Below, piece by piece: positions 1 through 5,417 of a DNA stretch of 5,417 bases (within the stretch, counting starts at the first letter, position 1; every line of letters starts with the position of its first letter). The stretch is from Actinomycetota bacterium. GTDB lineage: Bacteria; Actinomycetota; Actinomycetes; Actinomycetales; Microbacteriaceae. The stretch covers positions 1 through 5,417 of the forward strand of contig RHAS01000066.1 of NCBI GenBank assembly GCA_010028615.1. Direction: 5' to 3'. The notes under the pieces were generated by a model, which was given only the letters and a program-made list of their open reading frames with translations, made no database searches and was not told the DNA's origin. Both the position numbers and the translations under genes were made by a program.

Positions 1-436
1 TCTTGCGAACAGTTTCAGCTTGAGTATGCTCACCAAATTTGACTTTATCGAGCTTGGTAACTCCATCAACGAGCATCGCTATCTCTTCGCCGAAGTCTGC
101 ACGCAGCTGCTCTAACTTATAATCAGTATCTTCAACGGTGTCGTGCAAAAGGGCTGCGGCAAGTCCGGCTGGACCAATTCCCAATTCGGCTAATATCTGC
201 GCAACAGCCACGGGGTGGGTTATGTAGGGATCACCACTTTTTCTGGTTTGACCCTTATGGGCTAGCTCCGCCGCAATAAAAGCTTTTTCGACGATGTTGA
301 AATCAACCTTGGGGTGACTAAGTTTTGCGGTCTTGATGACCTCCCCGATACCGGAGTTTTCCGCTGGTCTGGTAAAGATTCTGGGCAAGCGACTTCTGAG
401 AGCTTGTAACGCCCCGCCAGTAGTTGTGTCCGACAT
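1..436 (-). CDS. rel: Rel/RelA-SpoT family (p)ppGpp synthetase/hydrolase, N-terminal 145 residues (3' end outside window)
   Basis: Bifunctional Rel enzymes make (p)ppGpp from ATP and GDP/GTP during starvation and hydrolyse it again; they act in the cytosol and bind stalled ribosomes. Only the N-terminus and the first part of the HD hydrolase domain are visible. The reading frame from ATG at 436 stays open to base 1. Key residues: R65 and H74 (in ITHP), H98-D99 in LLHDTVEDT, and E102-D103. These keep the spacing of the metal site and the catalytic ED pair of known Rel hydrolase domains, so hydrolase activity is expected. The last metal-binding Asp, the synthetase domain, TGS and ACT lie beyond the left edge. 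The block DGVTKLDKVKFG is also typical of Rel. The start is supported by an AAAGAGG Shine-Dalgarno sequence 5 nt upstream. It lies 54 nt after secF, probably co-transcribed. The intact HDxxED motif suggests Rel rather than a synthetase-only RelA. Confidence 0.95.
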   Translation of the reverse strand, partial: MSDTTTGGALQALRSRLPRIFTRPAENSGIGEVIKTAKLSHPKVDFNIVEKAFIAAELAHKGQTRKSGDPYITHPVAVAQILAELGIGPAGLAAALLHDTVEDTDYKLEQLRADFGEEIAMLVDGVTKLDKVKFGEHTQAETVRK

Positions 437-441
437 AATTA

Positions 442-485
442 CCTCTTTGAACAAATATAACTAAAACAAGCTAAGTACAAAGAGG
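442..485 (-). promoter_or_regulatory. Inverted repeat that includes the rel Shine-Dalgarno sequence
   Basis: In the transcript, CCTCTTTG (485-478) is followed 28 nt later by its perfect complement CAAAGAGG (449-442). The second arm is the rel ribosome binding site, ending 5 nt before the ATG. If the stem forms, it would mask the site. The repeat begins 5 nt after the secF stop codon. No U-run follows the stem, so it does not look like an intrinsic terminator. The repeat is seen directly; a regulatory role is inference. The 28-nt AU-rich loop makes the hairpin only moderately stable. Confidence 0.4.
454..481 (-). promoter_or_regulatory. Possible weak promoter for rel in the secF-rel gap
   Basis: Read on the minus strand, TATATT (459-454) resembles a -10 box. 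TTTGTA (481-476), 16 nt upstream, matches the -35 consensus at only three of six positions. Transcription would begin around 447, leaving a leader of roughly ten bases before the ATG. The gap is AT-rich, so a chance match is quite possible. Confidence 0.2.
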
Positions 486-490
486 AAAAC

Positions 491-1465
491 TTAACTACGT
501 TTAGCCAGAACCTTATCCGCCTGCTTGGCAAATTTCGCTTCGCCCTCACGAAGTTGAGAGTAGAACGGAGCTGCAATGAAGATCGTCGAGTATGTTCCTA
601 CGATGATACCGATAAACAAAGCTAGCGATATGTCCCGAAGGGTTCCAGCACCGAGCACGAAGGCACCAATAAACAAAATCGCAGCAACAGGTAGAACGGC
701 AACGACTGACGTGTTGATTGATCTAACTAAAGTCTGGTTTATTGCTAGGTTGACCCGCTCGCCAAACGTGGATGTTTCACTGAACTCAGTTTCAAGCGTA
801 TTTTCGCGAATCTTATCGAATACAACCACAGTGTCGTATAGCGAGTAACCAAGAATAGTAAGGAACCCAATAACTGCAGCTGGAGTTACCTCAAACCCAA
901 GTGCCCCATAAAGCCCTGCTGTGATTACCAAGTCATGGAACAAAGCAAGTATGGCCGCGATACTCATCTTCAGAGTTCTAAAGTAAAGCGCCATAAGAAC
1001 CGCAGCTAGAGCAATGAATATTACGAGACCAAAAAGAGCCTTCGAGGTGATATCCGCTCCCCAGTTTGGACCGATGAACGAGCTTGCAACGTTACTGTCT
1101 GGAACATCGAAGCGTTTTGCTAAGGCGAGGCGAACCTTTTCAGATTCTTCATCGCTTAACTGTGGAGTCTGCACTCTTATTGTGTCGCCGCCAATTTCAG
1201 TGGTATTTACCTGGATGTTTGGAACCACAGTGTGGACTGCTTCTTCCGCAGCGATTGTTGACTTTTCCTTGCTGTCAGAGATTCGATATTCGGAACCACC
1301 ACGGAACTCGATACCAAAATTAAATCCACCACGGCTCAAAGGCAAAACCACCGAAAGTACGAGCATCACTAAAGCGATGATGTAGAAAATCTTGCGTCTT
1401 CCGACGAAATCAATCGACTTTTCACCACTGTAAAGCTGGTTTCCGAATTCGCTAAATCGAGACAC
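491..1465 (-). CDS. secF: Protein translocase subunit SecF
   Basis: SecF pairs with SecD in the membrane and uses the proton gradient to help draw proteins through SecYEG from the outside. The 324-residue length is normal. Order: short cytosolic N-terminus ending FVGRRK (21-25), TM1 about 26-43, an extracytoplasmic P4-type domain about 44-140 opening with GIEFRGG (51-57), then TM2 about 141-161, TM3 about 167-188 with FHDL (176-179), TM4 about 193-216 with GYSLYDTVVVFDKIREN (206-222), TM5 about 253-273 after LVRSINTS (246-253), and TM6 about 279-300, followed by a short basic tail. D211 in TM4 and R248 are probably the conserved charged residues linked to proton flow. The start is GTG. Its first base is the last base of the secD stop (TAGTG), and GAGG lies 7 nt upstream inside secD, so translational coupling to secD is likely. 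Confidence 0.97.
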   Translation of the reverse strand: MSRFSEFGNQLYSGEKSIDFVGRRKIFYIIALVMLVLSVVLPLSRGGFNFGIEFRGGSEYRISDSKEKSTIAAEEAVHTVVPNIQVNTTEIGGDTIRVQTPQLSDEESEKVRLALAKRFDVPDSNVASSFIGPNWGADITSKALFGLVIFIALAAVLMALYFRTLKMSIAAILALFHDLVITAGLYGALGFEVTPAAVIGFLTILGYSLYDTVVVFDKIRENTLETEFSETSTFGERVNLAINQTLVRSINTSVVAVLPVAAILFIGAFVLGAGTLRDISLALFIGIIVGTYSTIFIAAPFYSQLREGEAKFAKQADKVLAKRS

Positions 1466-3135
1466 TAGTTATCCTCGCTTTTCTTGGTAATTTGGCCAGC
1501 CGCTTCAGCTTTACGCTCGGCAATGGTTTGACGTTTGATCGCCTCTTTGCTCGCGCTAGCTGCCTTTTCCTTCGATACCGCACTGCTAACTCTGAAGGTG
1601 CCTCTACCGGTGTAACCGAATGCAGCAGCTTCTCTGATTTCAAGTCCAGAGAACTTTCCACCAGAGGCGAAGTACTTGGTCTGAGCCAAAAGTTGGAACA
1701 TTGGATGCGTGAAGAGCCAAACCACCGCGAGGTCAACGATGGTGGTTAGACCTAGGGTGAAAGCAAATCCCTTAACGTTTCCTACTGTAAGAACGAAAAG
1801 TGTTGCAGCTGCGAGCATGCTCACGGCGTCAGAGACGATGATGGTTCGTTTCGCACGAGCCCATCCAGCTTCAACAGCCACAGGAAGGCTCTTGCCTTCG
1901 CGCAATTCGTCTCGGACTCTCTCAAAGTAAACAATAAACGAATCCGCTGTGATACCGATTGCAACGATCAGACCAGCGATACCCGAAAGAGACAAACGGT
2001 AATCCTGTCGCCAGGTTAGCAACGCAATTGCTAAGTAGGTCAACAGCGCTGCCATCGTTAGTGAGCCTAATGTTAGAACAGCTAAGGCTCGGTATTGGAA
2101 AATCGAGTAACCAACAACAAGGAGAAGACCGATTAGACCAGCCAGAAGACCAGCCTGCAGCTGCTCTGTTCCTAACGTTGCAGAGATGTTCTCTTGGGAT
2201 TGAACAGTGAATGAGATCGGTAATGCACCGTATTTGAGCTGGTCGGCAAGTAGCTGTGCCGACTTTTGGTCGTAGTTTCCGCCTGTAATAACGGCCTGGG
2301 TAGTTGGTGCGGTAATTACGTATCCATCGACAGTAACCGCAAATCTATTTCTAGGATCAGTCAAGGGATACAACCGGCTGGTGATTTTTCCGAACTTGTC
2401 CCCACCTTCGGCATTGAAATCTAGATTTACAGCCCACTCGTTTGTTGAAGCACCGTTGGCTCCAGTGACTGTTCCAGCCTCGGCGTCCTCAAGTTGCAAC
2501 CCTGTAAGCTCAACGGGTCCGAGAATGTACTTCTCATAGCCTCCTCTAGCACAGGTAACTAGAGGTACATCCTCAGGGTCAACCTGCCCAGGCTCACGGA
2601 AAGTTTTACTACAGTCAAGGTTCTCGTACTCCTTTTGGAGTTTTGCACTGACCCAATTAAGGTCGCTGGCATCTGTGGGCTTTGCACTCGAAGTTTTTAT
2701 TGGTGTGCTACCTTGTGCGCCAATCTGAGTTTTTGAACCAGCCGATGCCGCCAATACCGCTCTGAACTCAAGCTTCGCGGAACTCTTGATAAGTGCGAGA
2801 GTGTTTTTGTCAGGGATACCAGGAATAGAGACGACGATGTTATTTCCAGAGGTGTTGATCTGCGCTTCGCTAACACCGGTTGAGTCAACACGTTGACGAA
2901 TGATACCAACGGCTTGATTCAGCTGTTCTGGAAGTACCTGCTGACCTGCGGCGACAACTGGAGTAAGGATAATCTGTGTACCACCCGAAAGATCAAGCGC
3001 TAGGTTCGGTACAAAAGTAGTCTTCTCATCACCAGCAAGCATGTTTGCACCTATTAGTGCTGGTATACCGAGCGTGATGATTGTAAGCCACAGCAACGCT
3101 CTGCGAGCTGACTTTATAATTCCGTTCTTAGCCAT
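1465..3135 (-). CDS. secD: Protein translocase subunit SecD (actinobacterial type)
   Basis: Larger partner of SecF; its outer P1 domain is thought to hold emerging preproteins and prevent backsliding. 556 residues. TM1 about 12-31; LALDLSGG (45-52); IRQRVDSTGVSEA (79-91); IVVSIPGI (100-107); a linker-rich insert about 130-200; LADQLKYGALP (296-306) just before the membrane block; TM2 about 326-346, TM3 349-371, TM4 383-405, TM5 433-452, TM6 458-478. TM4 carries IGITADSF, with D398 at the position of the Asp implicated in proton transport, followed by YFERVRDE. Residues 482-556 form a long Ala/Lys/Glu-rich cytosolic tail, common in actinobacteria. C175 and C195 lie in the outer domain and could form a disulfide. 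ATG start with AGGA 7 nt upstream (3146-3143). It begins 22 nt after yajC and shares one base with secF. Confidence 0.97.
   Translation of the reverse strand: MAKNGIIKSARRALLWLTIITLGIPALIGANMLAGDEKTTFVPNLALDLSGGTQIILTPVVAAGQQVLPEQLNQAVGIIRQRVDSTGVSEAQINTSGNNIVVSIPGIPDKNTLALIKSSAKLEFRAVLAASAGSKTQIGAQGSTPIKTSSAKPTDASDLNWVSAKLQKEYENLDCSKTFREPGQVDPEDVPLVTCARGGYEKYILGPVELTGLQLEDAEAGTVTGANGASTNEWAVNLDFNAEGGDKFGKITSRLYPLTDPRNRFAVTVDGYVITAPTTQAVITGGNYDQKSAQLLADQLKYGALPISFTVQSQENISATLGTEQLQAGLLAGLIGLLLVVGYSIFQYRALAVLTLGSLTMAALLTYLAIALLTWRQDYRLSLSGIAGLIVAIGITADSFIVYFERVRDELREGKSLPVAVEAGWARAKRTIIVSDAVSMLAAATLFVLTVGNVKGFAFTLGLTTIVDLAVVWLFTHPMFQLLAQTKYFASGGKFSGLEIREAAAFGYTGRGTFRVSSAVSKEKAASASKEAIKRQTIAERKAEAAGQITKKSEDN
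1473..1476 (-). promoter_or_regulatory. secF ribosome binding site inside the secD 3' end
   Basis: GAGG lies 7 nt before the GTG at 1465, within the penultimate codons of secD. It decides the secF start: the GTG overlaps the secD TAG by one base, and the product begins with the usual short cytosolic SecF N-terminus. Confidence 0.6.
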
Positions 3136-3157
3136 CTTTGAGTCCTATGTTCTTTAC

Positions 3158-3472
3158 TTACTTTTCGCTTTTCGCGGCGGGCTTGGACTTCTTCTTTGCA
3201 GCTGGTTCTTTTGCTACAGGTGCTTCAACCACGCTTCTAACTGCACCCTTGAGAAACTCAAGCTTTGTTCCGGGAGTTGACTCTACGATCACTGTGTCAT
3301 CTGTTATGGAAGAAATTTTGCCTGTAATTCCAGAAAGCATGACGACTTTTGCTCCGACTACCACAGAATTTGAGAGCTTTATCGCAGCTTCCTTCTTCTT
3401 CTTATTGCTATAGATGATAAATAGCAAAAAGGCGGCAATAATGGCAAAAAACAGCAGGTCAGCGGGGTTCAT
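3158..3472 (-). CDS. yajC: Preprotein translocase subunit YajC
   Basis: Small single-span membrane protein that associates with SecDF at the Sec translocon; it is usually dispensable. From ATG 3472 it has 104 residues: MNPADLL, one hydrophobic helix about 4-21, a basic KKKK stop-transfer cluster at 24-27, then the compact cytosolic YajC domain about 37-82 (VVVGAKVVMLSGITGKI, then TDDTVIVE) and an Ala/Lys-rich tail 83-104. The frame also extends upstream to a TTG at 3502 (10 more residues). I prefer the ATG because MNPADLL followed directly by the membrane helix matches usual YajC N-termini, because GGA sits 5 nt before it, and because a TATAAT box at 3515-3510 would start the mRNA almost on the TTG. 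The stop is 22 nt before secD, so the two are surely co-transcribed. Confidence 0.9.
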   Translation of the reverse strand: MNPADLLFFAIIAAFLLFIIYSNKKKKEAAIKLSNSVVVGAKVVMLSGITGKISSITDDTVIVESTPGTKLEFLKGAVRSVVEAPVAKEPAAKKKSKPAAKSEK

Positions 3473-3509
3473 CAGGGTCCATTCTTTTCCAAAATTGGGC
3501 AACTACCCG

Positions 3510-3515
3510 ATTATA
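3510..3515 (-). promoter_or_regulatory. Consensus -10 box upstream of yajC-secDF
   Basis: The minus strand reads TATAAT in the short gap just after the ruvB stop (3525-3523). Transcription would begin near 3504-3503, giving a leader of about 31 nt before the yajC ATG. The expected -35 position, overlapping the ruvB end, reads AGGATT at 17-nt spacing, which is a poor match. The base two before the box is G, half of an extended -10 TG. A perfect hexamer in one of the few non-coding gaps is suggestive, not proof. Confidence 0.4.
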
Positions 3516-3522
3516 GCCGAGA

Positions 3523-4542
3523 CTAATCGAATAATCCTGAGTCACCTTGTTGGACCGGGAAGCCCAGGTGCTGGTAAGCGAGAGCGCTTGCCTGACGTCC
3601 TCTTGTAGTCCTAACAAGTAAGTCAGCTCTGATTAGGTAGGGCTCGACTACGTACTCGATGGTGTCCGGCTCTTCCCCTATAGCGACGCTAAGTGTATTT
3701 AGGCCTACTGGTTTACCGCCAAATCTCTCAATTAGCGCGCGCAGAACTGCCTTATCTAGACGGTCCAAACCTAGGTTGTCGACCTCGTATAGCTCTAGAG
3801 CTCGATTCACGTGTTCTAAATCAATAACCGAGCTCGAATTTACCAACGCAAAATCCCTTACCCTGCGAAGAAGTCGATTTGCAATTCGAGGTGTTCCACG
3901 AGATCTAGAAGCGATACTTTCCAGGGCCTTGGTTTCAGCCTGCAAGCTCATAAGACCAACTGCTCTTTCGAGCACTTTGTGGAGCTCTTCTGAGCTGTAA
4001 AAATCAAGGTTCGCCGTAAAGCCGAATCTGTCTCGAAGAGGATTAGGAAGAAGTCCGGATCTTGTTGTTGCGCCGATTAGAGTGAATGGCTCTAGATCTA
4101 AAGAGATGCTGTTTGCTCCAGCTCCTTTACCGACCATGACATCTACCCGGTAGTCCTCCATTGCTAAATAGAGAAGTTCCTCAGCAGCCCGCGACATTCT
4201 ATGTATCTCATCTATAAAAAGAACTTCTCCCGCGTAGAGGGAAGACAAAATAGAAGCTAAATCACCTGCATGCTGGATGGCTGGTCCGCTGGTTAGTCGA
4301 ACTGGCTTTCCAGTCTCATGCCCGACAATCATTGCCAATGTAGTCTTACCAAGCCCTGGCGGACCCGCTAACAAGATGTGATCTGGAGTTCGTGACTGTA
4401 TGTTTGCTGCATCGATTAGGAGTTTTATCTGCTCCCTTACTTTTGTCTGGCCGACAAACTCATTAAGTGAATTTGGACGAATAGCGCCTTCAAAAGCCAG
4501 ATCAGAAGAATCAGATTTACTTGACAATAGCTCGTCAGTCAT
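3523..4542 (-). CDS. ruvB: Holliday junction branch migration DNA helicase RuvB
   Basis: AAA+ ATPase that forms hexameric rings on the arms of a RuvA-bound Holliday junction and pumps DNA to move the branch point. 339 residues, normal length. Walker [10 protein letters not shown] at 60-68 (K66), Walker B LFIDEIH at 108-114 (D111-E112), sensor 1 GATTR at 157-161, LRDRFG at 169-174 with R172 at the arginine-finger position, sensor-2 region [12 protein letters not shown] at 216-227, and a C-terminal winged-helix DNA-binding domain about 258-330. The N-terminal [13 protein letters not shown] block is standard. In the winged helix, the usual RTPRGR reads RTTRGR (311-316). The ATG lies within the ruvA 3' end (8-nt overlap, ATGACTGA), with AGGAG 11 nt upstream, so expression is probably coupled to RuvA. 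Confidence 0.98.
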   Translation of the reverse strand: MTDELLSSKSDSSDLAFEGAIRPNSLNEFVGQTKVREQIKLLIDAANIQSRTPDHILLAGPPGLGKTTLAMIVGHETGKPVRLTSGPAIQHAGDLASILSSLYAGEVLFIDEIHRMSRAAEELLYLAMEDYRVDVMVGKGAGANSISLDLEPFTLIGATTRSGLLPNPLRDRFGFTANLDFYSSEELHKVLERAVGLMSLQAETKALESIASRSRGTPRIANRLLRRVRDFALVNSSSVIDLEHVNRALELYEVDNLGLDRLDKAVLRALIERFGGKPVGLNTLSVAIGEEPDTIEYVVEPYLIRADLLVRTTRGRQASALAYQHLGFPVQQGDSGLFD

Positions 4543-5128
4543 TGCCTGACACTCTCCTGGCTGCCGAGAGTGAGCTTAAGGCTTGGCGAAGTAGTTCTTG
4601 CTCGGTCAGATCCGCATGTTCCTTAACGAGTTCTTCGGTTACAGAGCGAGCTTTTCGTTCTTGGAAACCCAGATTCGTCAGAGCGCTTATCACGTTAGCA
4701 ACCGATGGAGCGGTGTCTGAGTGGTTCTCGGTGACGAGTTTTCCGGTTAGAGAGAGAATGATTAGTTTGGCGGTTTTTGGTCCAATTCCGCTGACCGAAT
4801 TGAATTTCTCTACTTCGGCACCTGCCACAGCGCTCTTAATGCCCTGAACTCCAAGAGAGTTGATGATGCTAAGAGCTGTTTTTGCGCCTACACCGGTAAC
4901 TGTGCCTAGGAGATTGAAAATATCTACCTCTTCAACTGATTCAAATCCGAATAGTTGAACTAGATCTTCGCGAAAAGTCTGGACTGTTTGCAGAGTTATT
5001 TCTTGACCGAGTTTTGCTTCAGCTGTTAGTGTGTTGGTCGCATGAACCAGGTAACCGACACCAGAAACGTCTATGACAAGAGTGCTGTTTGTCTTACGAG
5101 CAACAATTCCTTTTAGGTGGGCTATCAC
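4535..5128 (-). CDS. ruvA: Holliday junction branch migration complex subunit RuvA
   Basis: RuvA tetramers bind the four-way junction, hold it open and square, and recruit RuvB. 197 residues. Domain I is an OB fold (about 1-62) with the acidic pin E54-D55 in [10 protein letters not shown]. Domain II has two helix-hairpin-helix motifs, [13 protein letters not shown] (73-85) and [10 protein letters not shown] (111-120). A flexible acidic/polar linker (about 131-141) leads to domain III (about 142-190), which contacts RuvB. The frame is open further upstream to 5218, but I chose the GTG at 5128 because it gives the canonical N-terminus MIAHLKG and because longer versions would overlap ruvC by up to 74 bases. 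No good Shine-Dalgarno precedes it; reinitiation after ruvC, which ends 16 nt upstream, is plausible. The stop overlaps the ruvB start. Confidence 0.96.
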   Translation of the reverse strand: MIAHLKGIVARKTNSTLVIDVSGVGYLVHATNTLTAEAKLGQEITLQTVQTFREDLVQLFGFESVEEVDIFNLLGTVTGVGAKTALSIINSLGVQGIKSAVAGAEVEKFNSVSGIGPKTAKLIILSLTGKLVTENHSDTAPSVANVISALTNLGFQERKARSVTEELVKEHADLTEQELLRQALSSLSAARRVSGND

Positions 5129-5144
5129 AAGATAACCATAACCG

Positions 5145-5417
5145 TTAGCTACGTCTTTTCTTGGCAGCGTTTTCGGCATCTCTCCATTTGATCTGCGCCG
5201 AGGTGAGAGAACTATCAACTTTTTCTATGCCAGCACGCCAAGCAGCTGTAATTGCTATTGCGAGCGCATCGGTTGCGTCAGCAGGCTTTGGAGACTCCCC
5301 GAGCTTTAGTATCTTCATCACTACAGAGCTCACCTGAGGTTTCTTTGCGCTACCTGATCCCGTAACAGCGGCCTTGACCTGAGTCGGTGTGTAGTAAACA
5401 ACGGGTATCTTGCGCTT
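5145..5417 (-). CDS. ruvC: Crossover junction endodeoxyribonuclease RuvC, C-terminal 90 residues (5' end outside window)
   Basis: RuvC is the dimeric, metal-dependent resolvase that nicks two opposing strands of a Holliday junction. The open frame runs from the right window edge to TAA at 5147-5145. Diagnostic pieces are [16 protein letters not shown] (fragment residues 9-24), the helix KILKLGESP (35-43), and [13 protein letters not shown] (45-57), whose two aspartates (D47 and D50 of the fragment) correspond to the C-terminal catalytic acids of RuvC. A basic, probably helical extension of about 30 residues follows, ending AAKKRRS; such tails are common in actinobacterial RuvC. The N-terminal catalytic Asp and Glu lie outside the window, so integrity of the whole gene cannot be judged. 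It is first in the visible ruvCAB run; its promoter is not in view. Confidence 0.95.
   Translation of the reverse strand, partial: KRKIPVVYYTPTQVKAAVTGSGSAKKPQVSSVVMKILKLGESPKPADATDALAIAITAAWRAGIEKVDSSLTSAQIKWRDAENAAKKRRS

Noticed and set aside
442..485. Intrinsic terminator after secF
   Set aside because: The inverted repeat has a long 28-nt loop, modest GC content and no U-run on either strand; the downstream arm serves as the rel ribosome binding site.
576..1385. Several plus-strand open frames opposite secF
   Set aside because: Shadows of the secF coding strand. SecF is fully recognisable on the minus strand, and these frames show no family motif.
2697..2909. Minus-strand 70-codon frame inside secD
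   Set aside because: Out-of-frame shadow of the SecD outer domain; composition is Leu/Ser/Arg-rich with no recognisable domain.
3138..3413. Plus-strand open frame of 91 codons with a hydrophobic, Phe-rich product
   Set aside because: It lies entirely opposite yajC and its flank; the hydrophobic look comes from reading Lys/Glu codons backwards. No homology is recognised and no supporting context is seen.
3503..3522. LexA/SOS box controlling the ruv or sec genes
   Set aside because: No GAAC-N4-GTTC-like palindrome is seen in this gap or the other visible intergenic gaps. The region upstream of ruvC, where one might occur, is outside the window.
3523..3552. Sliding-clamp binding motif at the RuvB C-terminus (ends SGLFD)
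   Set aside because: Only the LF pair fits; the leading Gln of the clamp-binding consensus is absent at the right spacing, so the resemblance is too weak.
5129..5218. N-terminally extended RuvA starting at 5218
   Set aside because: It would add 30 residues unlike any RuvA and overlap ruvC by 74 bases. The GTG at 5128 gives the standard MIAHLKG start.

Overview
The window is one uninterrupted run of minus-strand genes. In transcription order (high to low coordinates) they are ruvC (3' part), ruvA, ruvB, yajC, secD, secF and the 5' part of a rel (RelA/SpoT-type) gene. This order, together with the actinobacterial form of SecD (an ITADSF motif in TM4, two cysteines in the outer domain and a long basic C-tail) and the style of RuvB and Rel, points to an actinobacterium. 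GC content, counted by hand on a few lines, is about 40-48%, low for the phylum. A low-GC planktonic lineage, for example a Luna-type member of the Microbacteriaceae, would fit. That assignment is inference from remembered family sequences and was not tested by a search.

Right part (3523-5417): the RuvABC Holliday-junction machinery. RuvA binds the four-way junction, RuvB is the AAA+ branch-migration motor and RuvC is the resolvase. The genes are packed tightly: a 16-nt gap between ruvC and ruvA, and an 8-nt overlap between ruvA and ruvB. ruvC is cut by the right window edge and its N-terminal part is not visible.

Middle (491-3472): the accessory Sec translocase genes yajC, secD and secF, encoding the membrane complex that uses the proton gradient to help pull secreted proteins across the membrane. 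The secD stop and the secF GTG start share one base (TAGTG). A consensus -10 hexamer between ruvB and yajC suggests that yajC-secDF has its own promoter and favours an internal ATG over the upstream TTG as the yajC start.

Left part (1-436): the first 145 residues of a Rel (p)ppGpp synthetase/hydrolase, carrying the visible part of the HD hydrolase site. Between secF and rel (437-490) a perfect 8-bp inverted repeat includes the rel Shine-Dalgarno sequence and could regulate translation of this stringent-response gene.

There is no gene-free stretch longer than about 55 bases. I found no RNA gene, mobile element, CRISPR array or prophage. The region is a conserved housekeeping locus, and the points worth a second look are small regulatory and structural details rather than a new system.
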